From: Polysphondylium violaceum | Lineage: Eukaryota > Evosea > Eumycetozoa > Dictyosteliales > Dictyosteliaceae | Assembly: GCA_000277445.1 (NCBI GenBank) | Contig: AJWJ01000077.1 | Coordinates: 1 to 61,762, forward strand | DNA length: 61,762 bases | Direction: 5' to 3' | Part shown: piece by piece, positions 9,374-20,661 of the stretch | Position numbering within the stretch: the first letter of the stretch is position 1 | How the letters are laid out: the number at the start of each line of letters is the position of its first letter | Program-made: the position numbers and the translations under genes | The notes under the pieces: generated by a model | The model's database searches: none | Seen by the model: only the letters and a program-made list of their open reading frames with translations | What the model was told of the DNA's origin: nothing

Positions 9374-11376
9374 TTATGTCAAGAGAGATTTAACGACACT
9401 CTTGATATTCATTCTTTTGAGATCAGTGTAATTTTGACCGGTGCCTAGGAAAACGATTGGAATGCCGGTAGAGTAGACCATAGAGATAGCGGCACCGACT
9501 TTGTCGTCGATGGTGTCAAATTTGGTCAAAATGATGCCGTCAATAGTACGACGTTCGGCACGAGTAGAGTCTGCAATGAGAGAGAGTGATTGATCAAATT
9601 TGGTCAATTGATCGACACCGTCGTTACCAACCAAAGCCTCGCCAACAAAGAGGACGAGGTCGGCAGCGTTTTGATTGACGAGCTTGGAGAGGGCCTTCAT
9701 GAGGGGCTCGTTGTTTTGCATACGGCCTGTGGTGTCGATCAATACGACATCGTGGCCAGTTTCTTTGGCATAGTTGATGGCGTCACCGGCGATGGAGGCG
9801 GCGTCTTTGCCATAACCACGTTCAAAGACTTGCACGTTGAGACGCTCGGCATGAGTTCTGAGTTGTTCAATGGCACCCGATCTAAAGGTATCGCAGGCAG
9901 CCAACATGACCTTGAAGCCATTGGCAGTCAACCAGTAGCACACTTTGGCAAGATTTGTGCTCTTGCCTACACCGTTAACGCCTGAGAATACGATGGTGTA
10001 TGGACGCTTGCCTTTGACGTTTTGTACGTCTTTGAGGATATCAATGTTTCTCTTGGGGGTGAGGATTCTAGTGACGACTTCCTCCATGGTTTGCTTGACG
10101 ACCGAGGTGACACCTTGGAATGTAGACAACTTTTTGCCAGTCAAGCCTGTACCAACAGACTCGACCAACTTTTCGGCGATATCCAATGCAACATTCTTTT
10201 TGGTGAGATGTGTTTTGAAATCATTGAGAATTGGCTCGAGATCTTGTTTGGTGATGACTCTGTTGCCTGTCAATACATTGAAATACTTCATGAAACCAGA
10301 TGCTGGTTTGTCTTCTTCGTCAGAGCTAACCTCCATATCAATGTTGTGTTTGACAATGGTCTCTCTGACAATCTCTTTCTTGGCGCTCTTTTCAGACTTA
10401 TTTAAGGCTTCCTTTTCACTCTTTGTCAATTCACCGCCTTCCCATTTTCTAGCTTCCTTTTTGGATTTTGGTTTCTCTGGTGTATTCTTTTCTTTGTCTG
10501 CGACCGATTTCTTTTTACTCATTGGTGATTTCTTCATGTTAGCAATCAGAGCTTGTCTTCTTTTAGTAATCTCTGGATCTTCTTGATCATCAGCTCCTGT
10601 TGTACCCTTTGTGTTGTTTTCCTTATTATTTTCATCAATATTATCCTCTTTTGAATTGTTTGATGAAGTATCACTGTTTTCCTCTTGTTCACTATAGTCA
10701 TCCTCACTGCCACTGTCAGTATCACTATAATCCTCTTGTTGTCTTGCTTTTCTATCTTGTTGTCTCTTTAATTTCTTTTCTCTTTTAGCATCCTCTTTCT
10801 TTTTATTCTTTTCATAGGTACCCAATTTCATCTCCTTTTCTCTCTTTGTCTCTTTACCAAGTTTACCTTTGGTAGTGTCTTCATATCTCTTTGGAGTAGA
10901 TATAGAGGTTTGTTGTAGTTTTGATCTCATCTCTACCTCTTCCAAAATCACTTCAAAATCAAATTCCTTAAAACTCTCCAACTCGATTGAATCTGCTGAA
11001 TTCTTGATGGCAACCAACATATCTTTATACATCTTTACAAATCTTTTCTTTACAGCTAATAATAATTCATCAATATACATTAAAGTAAAGATCTTTTGAT
11101 ATACAGCCTATAATATTAATATGAGTATAGTGTTAATACCCATTCACTCATTCATTCATTATTCACTACATAACATACAATAAAGATCAAATCAAATTCA
11201 TTTGCAAATGTCCATTTGAGAGAATAGTTGTCAGTGTTATATGATGAATCTGCACTTCTTTCTTCCAATAAAACCTTTTTAATCATCTTGTTGATTGGTG
11301 AACCCTTTAATTTGGCCCATTCCATGGACCAAAGGACAATACCACCTTTGGTTACAATTGTAAAATTATCCAACAT
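9374..11376 (-). CDS. signal recognition particle receptor subunit alpha (SRPRA, docking protein)
   Basis: Exons 11179-11376 and 9374-11107 (intron GTATGT...TATAG, phase 0), 643 aa, usual size for the family. Residues 1-about 130 form the SRX domain that binds the membrane subunit SRPRB. A long charged linker rich in Lys/Glu/Asp/Ser follows. The C-terminal NG domain carries SRP-type GTPase motifs: GVNGVGKST (P-loop), [12 protein letters not shown] (insertion box), [13 protein letters not shown] and [11 protein letters not shown], ending with the family's [14 protein letters not shown]... All catalytic motifs look intact. The receptor docks SRP-ribosome complexes at the ER membrane by forming a GTPase twin with SRP54. 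Its 3' part is visibly richer in G and C than neighbouring genes, consistent with high expression. Confidence 0.97.
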
Positions 11377-13431
11377 GTTATATTATTGTTTTATATGATA
11401 TATTTATAATATGAGTCTATAAATAATTAATTAATATGAATTTGTGAAACTAGTTGTTGGGGGTGAAGATTTTTTTTTTTTCTCACTTTTTTTTTTTTCA
11501 ACCTCTGTGTGTCTGTTGGCGCTGTTACAAAAAAAAAAAGTCAAAATTTTCCGAAGTTTGATAAAAAAAATTCCACATCTTCCCCCAACAATTATTCACT
11601 TGGATTTGCTTGATTATTACTTTGAATTTGCCCTATCCATCACGGGGACATCCATAATAGAATTGATTGAATATGTGGTTGTTACCACCCTAGCCAGAGG
11701 CACTATTTTAAAGAATATATTATTTTTCATGAAAATTTATACACACATTTTAATATATATGAAATGTGAGATTAAGATTATTTTCAAACCTTTACTGGTT
11801 TAAAGGGGGCAAAAGATAAATATCACAACGTTTTTATCCTACAAACTTCAAAAATTTTTGTCACTACTTTTTTTAAAAAAATTTCTTTGCAAACCATGAT
11901 GGTGTTTAATATTGTTGGGCAATGCTGCCCATGATCACCTATTTAAAGAAAAGATAAAGGTGAATTGAAAGAGATTGCTTTACATGATCATAAATCAAGA
12001 GACAGCAATTGGCGCAATTCTATTATATATTTATATTTGATGGAAAAAAGACATCAACACTACCAACACCAACACATCCATTTTCGTATCGTAAGTACAA
12101 AGTCTTTTCTCAAAACCCCTGTTGCTTTCAAATAAATTAAATTTGTTTTTTTTTAATTTAAAAAAAAAAAAAATACCGATTTGATCAAGATATTTTTCTC
12201 ACAATTTTGCAGCATTCCCCATTATTATAAATTATCAGATCTGAGAATGATGAGAGTTTTCCTACATTTTGTGTGAAGCTATAGATTTTTAAAAATAGGC
12301 GCGAGCTATATTTTCACGCCCACGCAATAGACTAAAGAGGTCCAAGAGAGTGTCCACGTATAATTTTAATTTTTTTTTTTTTTTTTTTTTTTTTTCTTCT
12401 ATTTAATTTTTTCAAATATTTAGTTGTTGTGTTGTTTTATATTTTTTATTTCAATTTGAGCGATAGATATATTGTCCCCCTTCCCCCCATATAATTATCT
12501 ACCATACCACTCATTCATATTGAGATGATTAGTATTGGGGTCACAACACAAATTCGCCTATCTACAACCCCCCCACAAACAATAAAAACATTCTTATCTA
12601 ATTAGATCAACACTTGTGTTGTAGTTTTATTTTTTTTATTTTTTTCACACATTACCACCCCACCCCACATCTATATAACACCACCACAGTTACCACACAC
12701 ACATAAGTTTACTACATTTGTATCATTAGTAGTTTATAAACAAATTTTTTCTTTTTTCAATTTCATTGTGTTTTTACCCTTATCGATTGAAATATATCAA
12801 CCTATTTTTTTTTTTTCTACTATACACACACAACACCACACTGTACCAAACTAGTAAGGATATCCTCTCACATTTACATATTCACATGTTGTTTGTATTT
12901 TTACATTTTCCATATTAATTAAATCTCATCTCAGCACACCACCACTACTATCAATACCAAAACTAGTTTAGGTTAATAAAAAAAAAAAAAAAACCAATTC
13001 CCTCTTTTAATCAATTTCCCCTGTATTTTTATCATATTTATAAATCTAGATTTATAATAATCATAATCTACATTTATATATTTTTTTAGTAATATTTTTT
13101 TCGTGATTGTGTCTCTTTGAAAACCTTGCAAGAATTTCATGTTCTTGGATTTTAGCAAAAATTTTTTTTTTTAAAAATTTTTAGTTTGCGACAAAAGCCG
13201 TAATTGTTTTTATATATCTAAGCCGATTGATTTGCACTACAGCCTCCCACGCCCCACATCTCCACATGTTGTTCAATAGTAATAAAACCGAATCAATTAA
13301 TCACATAATATATTTTTGTAGTTGTCGTTGTTGTTAATACACACACGATAACGTTTTTGATCATATACATAATCAAATCATCATATACATAAACACACAT
13401 ACACACATATATAGTATCAAACAGCAACAAA
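11377..13431. other. 2.05 kb intergenic, promoter-side of cyclin gene
   Basis: No gene supported. The 11444-11803 ORF starts at GTG and is built from T/A-rich low complexity. Notable contents: a CG-containing patch (ggcgcgagc..cacgcccacgc, 12299-12325), T tracts at about 12369-12395, C-rich runs (ccccccac near 12573, ccaccccaccccac near 12656) and CA-repeats close to the cyclin start. Presumably the 5' control region and leader of the downstream cyclin plus that of SRPRA. Confidence 0.55.
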
Positions 13432-15273
13432 ATGTACTCTAAATCACATTCATCATCACCTAAACCAGCAGCTTTTTTGACGGCTTTGCCTTCATCAATA
13501 TCTGCGCCATCATTATTATTACTTCAAAAACAACCATCCTTGGGTGGGTCACATAGAAAACCCAAATTCAATAAAAATATTAGTAATAGTAATAATAGTT
13601 CCCATATAAATAGTAGTTTAAATAGCAGTAATTCAGATTTAAAATCAAAAGATAAATCAAATAAAAATTTTATCAAAAATAATAATAATAATAATAATAG
13701 TAGCCCTGTCAACAATAATTGTATTAGTAATAATAGTAATAAATATAAAAAAAATAGTATTGGTAATAATAGAAATAATAAAAATAATCATAATAATAAA
13801 TCAACAATAAGTTCATCGAGTATAGTTTTGGGGCAATCTAGAGCCGATCAAAGTTTTACCGATGAACAACAAGAACACATGATAGATGTGTTTAATAAAT
13901 TAAATATAAATACAGTATCAACAACAACAACAACCACAACTGAAAAAATATTGGATAAAAATATCTTGCAAGATCCAGAATCCTATGATACAATTATAAC
14001 AAAAACAGTTTCCACAATCAAAGACGAAGAAGAACAAGAAAAAGAAGTTGTGGTAAAAGAGGAGATTTGTCCAATTTCTATCGATGAAGAAATTTTTAAA
14101 CAATACACTCCCTTTTTATCAGTTTTATCAGATATGATTTCAAATATGTTGACCGATGAAGACCTAGATAATAATAGTAGTCTCAGTGATCAACTACAGG
14201 TTTTCAATGTTGATCAAGTACCAGATATCTCCATTCATGATTATATTCAACGTGTATTTAAGTATCTACCCTTTGGAACCGATATCTTTATCTTTTCAAC
14301 AATCTATCTAGATAGATTAATTCAAAAGAATCCAAAAATAATTTCAAAATTAAATATTCATAGACTTTTTATGGCTAGCATTTTGGCATCATCCAAGTTT
14401 CATAATGATAAATCTTTAAACAATAGATATTATGCTCAAGTTGGTGGTGTTCCATTGTGGGAAATGAATTTATTGGAGGTAAATTTTCTAACCTTGTTAA
14501 ATTGGAACTTATTTGTAGATACTGAAATTTTTAATGCCTTTAAAAATTCAATTCAATCTAAAATTGATAAAGAAACTGAAGAACTTGTTACTAAGAATAG
14601 TAGTAATAATAATAATAATAATAGTAATAATAATAACAATCCTCTTTCAGAATCAACTACCTCTTCAACATCTACAACTCCAACTACTGTTTCACCACCT
14701 CAAACTCCAAAAACTAATCCGGTAGTAAAATTACAAATTAAAGATAATAATAATAACAACAATTCCAATAGTAATCAAAATAATTATAATAATAATAATA
14801 ACAATCAAAATAATAATAATAATATGAAAAGATCAACCACAAATAATAATTTTAGTAAAATTATAAATAGATCAAGGAATAATTACCAACAAAATCAACA
14901 AAATCATCATCAATCAAATTATTTAACCTATCCATTACCATCACAACCAGCATTACAACAAATGCATCATCATCATGGAATTTATAATGCCTATTATCAA
15001 AATTATCAATATTTTTATCAACAACCACAACCACAATACTATGTTACATCGACTCCATTTGAATATCAGTATCATAGTAATGGATCAATTGATGGTAGCT
15101 TACAATCGACTCCCCCTACAGCCTCACCTTCATTAGACGGAGGTTATATTCCAAACTCTCATGTATCATCATTTCAACAACAACAACCACAGCAACCTCA
15201 CTCATGGCAAAATGAGACCTATTTCTATCCATCTACTCAACAACAATATTCATCAAACCACTTTTACCAATAA
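13432..15273 (+). CDS. PHO80-type cyclin domain protein, 613 aa
   Basis: Intronless. Residues about 1-150 are Ser/Asn-rich low complexity. Residues about 220-375 hold a cyclin fold of the PHO80/cyclin-Y/U class: ISIHDYIQRVFKYLPFG, IFIFSTIYLDRL, INxHRLFMASILASSKFHND, YYAQVGGVPLWEMNLLEVNFLTLLNW. The remaining C-terminal third is Asn, Gln, His, Pro and Tyr-rich. Cyclins of this class bind PHO85/CDK5- or CDK14-like kinases and act in nutrient or membrane-linked signalling; the kinase partner here is not known. The flanking tracts are codon-run homopolymers common in dictyostelids. A second cyclin of the same class lies at 39866, with a very similar QVGG...EMN.LEV core. Confidence 0.85.
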   Translation: MYSKSHSSSPKPAAFLTALPSSISAPSLLLLQKQPSLGGSHRKPKFNKNISNSNNSSHINSSLNSSNSDLKSKDKSNKNFIKNNNNNNNSSPVNNNCISNNSNKYKKNSIGNNRNNKNNHNNKSTISSSSIVLGQSRADQSFTDEQQEHMIDVFNKLNINTVSTTTTTTTEKILDKNILQDPESYDTIITKTVSTIKDEEEQEKEVVVKEEICPISIDEEIFKQYTPFLSVLSDMISNMLTDEDLDNNSSLSDQLQVFNVDQVPDISIHDYIQRVFKYLPFGTDIFIFSTIYLDRLIQKNPKIISKLNIHRLFMASILASSKFHNDKSLNNRYYAQVGGVPLWEMNLLEVNFLTLLNWNLFVDTEIFNAFKNSIQSKIDKETEELVTKNSSNNNNNNSNNNNNPLSESTTSSTSTTPTTVSPPQTPKTNPVVKLQIKDNNNNNNSNSNQNNYNNNNNNQNNNNNMKRSTTNNNFSKIINRSRNNYQQNQQNHHQSNYLTYPLPSQPALQQMHHHHGIYNAYYQNYQYFYQQPQPQYYVTSTPFEYQYHSNGSIDGSLQSTPPTASPSLDGGYIPNSHVSSFQQQQPQQPHSWQNETYFYPSTQQQYSSNHFYQ

Positions 15274-16598
15274 ACTCTTTTAGTTTAGTAAATTCTCTTT
15301 TTTTACTATTTTTTTTAAATCAAAAATCATATGATAGGTGTATGCAGATTTAAGTATTTTATTTTTGTCTTACTCTTGTTGGCGGCTCTATGTACAAGTA
15401 TAGTATAGAAAGAGGTAGAGAGTTTCATATGTGGTTGTGCGTGTTATAATAATAGATGTTTTACAATCGCGTTGCAGATGACAAAAAAAGTAAAGAGTGA
15501 GTGTGGGAGATTTACTTTGATTTCTCAATGATTCAATCATTGTTAAAAAAGTAAATCATTTTCCATTTACAATAATTCTATTGGATTCAAACAAACAAAC
15601 ACCCCTTTGAAATCCAATTGGCTATTTCCAAACTATAGAATGATTCACAAAAAGAGTAAAACCGTTTTTCATTTCTTTTTTCATTTTTTCAAACAACACA
15701 GCCACCCCAATACAATCATATGAAAAATTCCACTGTTTCATATATTGACACAATCCAAAATAGGAATGGGTGATAGAGATTGTGGGTGTGGGTGTTAGTG
15801 TATGAAATATGAGAATGAATGATTGTAGTATTTTTAGGAGGGAAATAAAAAAAGTAGTGGTGTGTTTGTTTTTGGAGAGTGGGGTGTGTCATTCATAAAA
15901 TACTGAAAAATAATTATAAATGGCATATGATAGAGAGTAGTGGGAATTGTATGGGGGTGTTTGTGATGAAGTTATTCAGAAAATAGAATGTGTGTGAATT
16001 TTGATTAATAATGAAATAAATAGTGTTAAATTTGTAGTTTATCTGAGTGGGTAATCAATATTTTTGGATATATTTGTTTTTACAACAAAAATACTATAAT
16101 AGAGTATTAAAAGTATTGTCTATTTTTTTCAAAAATATATACATAAACGCGTGAATATAGATATGGTATGTGGTTAGTGTGTGTATGTGAACAAGTGGGG
16201 TGTTGAATTTTGATTGCAATAGATGAATATATATCTATAGGGGTTAGTGGTATGATTATCATATTTTTTTTCAATTTAATGAATAATAATAGTAAAGAGG
16301 GTGAATAAGTCTACAATAATCCTACTCTATCGTAAACACAAACACCAGTTCAATCAACAAAAAAAAAAAAAAAAAAAACAATATAAACACTCCAAAAACA
16401 ATTAAAATTTATTATTTAATTTTACATTTTTGTCAATTAAAAATCATTTGATTTATCATTTAAACAAAAATATATATTCTCTAAAGGGAAATAATCATTA
16501 CTACAACTACTAATAATAATAATAATATAAAATAATATTAGTGAACAAGGTAAATTTAAAGTAACATTACTAAAATAATTTAAAATATAACTAGTACA
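15274..16598. other. 1.3 kb GT-rich intergenic upstream of spore-coat-type gene
   Basis: No gene. Many GT/CA-rich elements in the plus strand (GTGGGTGTGGGTG at 15782, GGGGTGTGTC near 15880, GGGGGTGTTTG near 15953, TGGGGTGTTG near 16195). These match the CA/GT-rich cis elements known upstream of prespore genes. Confidence 0.55.
15781..15794 (+). promoter_or_regulatory. G-box, candidate GBF binding site
   Basis: TGTGGGTGTGGGTG is two direct copies of the TGGGTG half-site recognised by the dictyostelid G-box binding factor GBF, which drives prespore and other post-aggregative genes. It lies about 0.8 kb upstream of the spore-coat-type gene at 16599. The match is seen; function is inferred. Confidence 0.45.
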
Positions 16599-18577
16599 AT
16601 GAAACTACTGAGTTTTTTAGTACTTTTATTGTTAGTTGTTTGTCCGATCTTTGCAGAAGGTAAATATTTTTAATTAATATTTGATTAATTTATTTTTATG
16701 TATTAATAAAAAATTTATAAAAATTTAGATTGTGAGTCTTATGGACAAGATGAATGTGGAGCAAATTATCCATATTGTCAATGGCTTAGTGTAAAATCAT
16801 GTTGTGGCGAATATAAATATTTTTGCGTTCAAGATAAAGCAGGATGCAATGAAACCTCTATTAGTTGTCTTAAACACAAGAATTCTGGTGTAATCTATGA
16901 AGCCTGGAGTTCTTGTACCCCCAAAAAAGATTTTGAAGCCTATACCCCTCCAACTGATACCTGTGACAATTTGAACTGTGAATCAAAAGGAATGGAATGT
17001 GAAATCATTGATGCCAAATGCAAAGAAACCTCATGCTGTCCACCAACTGGAAGATGTAAGATCAAATAATTTTCTATGAATTTCCATAAATTTGATTACT
17101 AATAATGTAAATATTTTATAGGTGTTGCTCCATCTGGTGGTTCATCAACTGGTGTATCCAGTGGTACTCCAACAACAACTGGTGGCTCAAGCTCAACTAC
17201 TGGTTCATCAAGTGGTGGTGCTTCATGCTCTCATGTAGATTGTCCAAATGGTTATCATTGCAGTATGGTAAATGGTATGTATTATTGATTTTTTATATAT
17301 TATTTAAATACTAATAATAATGATGATGATAAATTCTAGATATTGCTACTTGCATCTATTCAACTACCGCTGGTACTACCGGTACCACTGGTACTGGTTC
17401 ATCCTCATCTGGTGGTGCTTCATGTTCTACTGCTATTTGCCCACCAGGATTTGTTTGCGTTGAAAAGGGTAGCCAAATCGATTGTGTTCCAAACACTAGT
17501 GCTGGTTCATCAAGTGGTGGTGCTTCATCTGGAGGTTCATCATCTGGTGGCTGGGGTCATCATAAATGTAAATCTGTTGTTTGTCCATCTGGTTTCCACT
17601 GTGAAGCTCAAGGTAATGATGCTAACTGTGTTGCTGATGCCACTAGCCCACCAACCCATCAACCAACCCATCACCCAACCCATCAACCAACCAACCCACC
17701 AACTTATCCACCAACTCAAGCACCAACCCAAGCACCCATCAATCTTTGCGACAATATTCATTGTCCACACGGCTATTGGTGTTCTGTTGAAAACAACCAT
17801 GCCACCTGCAAAAAGAGTGACAAACCTCATCCACCACCACACCACAGACCACACTTTGAACACCACTTTAATCATCGTAGACAACACGTTGATTTCTGTG
17901 CTCACCTCAATTGTCCAGTCAACTTTAAATGTAAATTAATCCATGGTGAAGCAGTTTGTATTCCAGCCCACAGAGATCTTTGCAGAATGACTCATTGTCC
18001 AAAAGGAATGCATTGTACCTTGAAGAATGAAACTACTCCATGTTGTAAATCCAATAACGGTCACCGTCCACCAGTTGAACCACCCACTGGCGGCAGACTC
18101 TGCAGAATTACCCAATGTCCACCATTATTCGAATGCAAAGTTATTGGTGATGAAGCCATTTGTGTCCCATCACACAAAAGACCAGACAGATGTTTAACCT
18201 GCCGTGATCTCAGCTGTGAAGCTCAAGGTTTGAAATGCACTTACAGAGCCCAACCATACACTGGTCCAGGCTGTTGCATTAGAGCCCCAGTTTGCACATC
18301 ATCTTTCCCAACCTCTGGTGTTGCCGACACTGGTCTCTTTAGTTCTGGTGTTGCCGACACTGGTATTGAACCATTTTTCAATCAAAGTGATGATGAGTTT
18401 GACTTTGAAGCCAACAACCGTCGTGGAGGTCGTGGTGATCGTGGTGATCGTGGTGATCGTGGTGATCGTGGTGATCGTCGTGATTTCCATTCTAAAGGTG
18501 ATTTCCATCATGGAGGTAGACCAGAACCAAGAAGATCCGATAGCGATAGCGATTGGGAACGTCGTGATAGATTTTAA
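16599..18577 (+). CDS. spore-coat-type secreted Cys-rich protein (cotB/cotC family-like), 592 aa
   Basis: Exons 16599-16659, 17... in full: 16729-17055, 17122-17274, 17340-18577. The start gives a clear signal peptide (MKLLSFLVLLLLVVCPIFAE). Next comes a Cys-rich N-terminal module resembling the dictyostelid spore-coat N-terminal domain (DCESYGQDECGANYPYCQWL... to CCPPTGR). Then about eight short follistatin-like Cys units follow, each of the form C..(V/I/L).CP.G..C....(N/G)..A.C. They are separated by Gly/Ser/Thr linkers, a Pro-Thr repeat and His-rich linkers. The tail holds two TSGVADTG-type repeats and a GDR repeat array (18431-18478). Proteins of this type (SP60, SP70, SP96) are stored in prespore vesicles and cross-linked by disulfides into the spore coat. 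The exact orthologue is uncertain. Confidence 0.82.
18431..18478 (+). repeat. (Gly-Asp-Arg)n coding repeat
   Basis: Tandem 9-nt unit cgtggtgat repeated about five times in frame, encoding RGD/GDR tripeptides near the end of the spore-coat-type protein. The near-identical units suggest recent expansion. Confidence 0.85.
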
Positions 18578-19092
18578 ATCTTCAAATCACTAATTTACTA
18601 GAAAAAAAAAAAAAAACCTTAACCACATTTAAGAAAAAAAAAAAAAACAAGACATCTTTTTATCTTTAAACCAATAATAAATAAAATATATAATTAAATA
18701 TCTATACATAATAATATGATATCGATATCTCATCTATTCAAGACCCAAGCAATATAAAGTTCCTTCAACATTTCCCATTTTATCCCATTGGATCACGCAT
18801 AGGAGATGGTATCAAAAAGAAAACCTCTTTCTTTCCCCTAATAATGGAAATATCTGCAAGGCTAAATTTTTCCCACCTGTGAGCCTGGTACTCATTTTTT
18901 GTTTGATCAAGGCAAAATTCTTGAGGATATTTGTTTTTTTTTAATATTTTTTTTGAATTCTTTTTTGAATTATTTTTTATTTTCTAAAACGGCGCGCGGC
19001 GTTGTAGGCTTCCGAGTTTCATCCCCTATGGTGGAATCCTACTATTTAATTCATTATCTTTGTGCAATAAATAAATACCAATTTATACAAAA
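18578..19092. other. intergenic with GC-rich patch
   Basis: 515 nt between two co-directional secreted-protein genes. Poly-A tracts follow the first gene. GATATCGATATC (18718-18729) is a perfect palindrome. At 18991-19000 GGCGCGCGGC stands out in AT-rich DNA about 95 nt before the next start, so may be part of that promoter. A TATA-like, A-rich leader follows. Confidence 0.55.
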
Positions 19093-20346
19093 ATGAGATC
19101 ATCTACATTATTTTCTATTTTTGCAATCGTTTTTTGTTTAGCTTCAGTTTCTTTAGCTGTATGTAATTCTGTTTCATCAATTGAGAAAAGGACCGATGAC
19201 CCAAATGATATTTAAATGAATATTTTATATTGATACGATTCATTATCAATCACAAATTTAGGATTCCTCTTATTCAATCACCCTTGATTTGGGTACTGCT
19301 TCCAAGGGAGTCAAGATTTCAAAGACTTTTAACTCAATTTCACTCCCAACTGCCAACTTTTATTTGGAAGGAGTTCAAGTTGTTTTATCTAATAAAACTA
19401 GCGGCAAAATTTTCAACCATGCTGATTTACCATCAATCAATATTGATTTTGCTATTGCTACCAAGAAAATTGTCTCTTTTACTGCCTCAAATATTGCCAC
19501 TGCTGCTTTATTCCCATCCCCATATGCTGTCAATGTCAAGTAAGTTGAATTTAAATATTCAATCTCATATCTATAGATATTAACTTTTTTAAAAGTGGTG
19601 CTGTCGATTTAACTGTTGCACTTTTCCCAATGAATGAAAAGCCACAAGATATCGAATTAAGTTATTACTTTAAATGGACTGCTGATTCATCAAGCATTGT
19701 TAAATTAACCCGTACTGCTTCATCTGCTGTTGATAACTTTTCAGGCTTCAATGTACCAAAAGGTAGCGGTGGTTACACTGTCAAAAACAACCTTGTATGG
19801 CAAAACAACGCTCAAGCTATGACATTTTTAGCCACCACCTCACCAGGTATTGAAAGTTTATCATTCATTGATGCCAGCAATGGTGCCGTTTTATGTAAAT
19901 CTACTCCAACCTACAGTGGAAAAGAGCTTGTCTCTATGACTGTTTGTCCAGGTGTCTACACCTTGACCAAAGGCACCACCTACACCACCGAAGCTGTCTA
20001 TGACAACTCTATTGCTCGTAACAATGTTATGGGTAACTTTGGCTTCTATATTGGTTTCCCAGCCCCTTCAACCACCACTCATGGTTCAACCACTACCGGT
20101 GGTCACGCTTCAACCACCACTGGCGGTCACTCTGCTGGTGGTTCATCTGCTGGTGGTGCTGGTGCTGGTGCTGGTGCTGGTGCTGGTGCTGGCGCTGGTG
20201 CCGGTGCTGGTGCTGGAACATCAGGCTTACCAACCTCTTCCTCAAGTGCTACCGATACCTCTGGTGTCTCTACCACTGGTTCATACACCTCTGGCGGTGG
20301 TGCTGAAAGCGATTTCATGTACAAGACATACAACAGATATTATTAA
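19093..20346 (+). CDS. secreted protein with Gly-Ala repeat tail, 364 aa, family not recognised
   Basis: Exons 19093-19158, 19262-19539, 19596-20346 (introns GTATGT...TTTAG phase 0 and GTAAGT...AAAAG phase 2). Exon 1 is exactly a signal peptide (MRSSTLFSIFAIVFCLASVSLA). Residues 23-about 280 look like a beta-rich extracellular domain with only two Cys, both late in the domain (VLCKST...MTVCPG). The tail starts with Ser/Thr/Gly/His repeats (TTTGGHASTTTGGHS), a (Gly-Ala)n run (20155-20216), and ends in a Ser/Thr-rich stretch and a tyrosine pair. No GPI-type hydrophobic C-terminus is present, so it is probably secreted. Position right behind a spore-coat-type gene suggests, but does not show, a role in extracellular matrix or coat. 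No known enzyme motif is seen. Confidence 0.75.
20155..20216 (+). repeat. (Gly-Ala)n coding repeat
   Basis: About ten tandem ggtgct hexamers with two silent variants (ggcgct, ggtgcc) encode an alternating Gly-Ala tract, a silk- or elastin-like low-complexity segment. Confidence 0.9.
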
Positions 20347-20661
20347 ATAAATAAAAACATATGACATAAACATATACATTTATTTTTCAATCAATCAAAT
20401 AGATTTTTTCGCATCAAAAAGTGATAAAAATAGTTTAACCCCCACACATATTTTCAAGGATTTTTTTTTCAGCAAAAAATCTTCATCAAAAAAAAAGTGA
20501 TTAAAATCAATTTTTTTTTTATTCAGGGATGCACAAAAAACACCCATCTCTGTCAAAGAAAAAAGATAGAAAAACTATTGTTGCCTAAACAGTATTGTAT
20601 TTTTTTTCTTTAACTGTATATCTTTTTTTTGTATTATTATTTTATATCTGACTAAGAAAAA
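20347..20661. other. short intergenic, cpRas promoter
   Basis: 315 nt, AT-rich with oligo-T and oligo-A tracts and a TATA-like sequence near 20640. No other feature. Confidence 0.5.

Noticed and set aside
9590-10586. Long plus-strand ORFs opposite SRPRA
   Set aside because: Antisense shadows of a strongly coding, G/C-richer exon; SRPRA on the minus strand explains the sequence completely.
11444-11803. 119-codon ORF on plus strand
   Set aside because: It opens with GTG rather than ATG, begins in T-rich low complexity, has no recognisable domain and lies in an intergenic region.
17540-17905. 121-codon minus-strand ORF with Trp-rich repeats
   Set aside because: Antisense shadow of the Pro-Thr and His repeats of the spore-coat-type gene.
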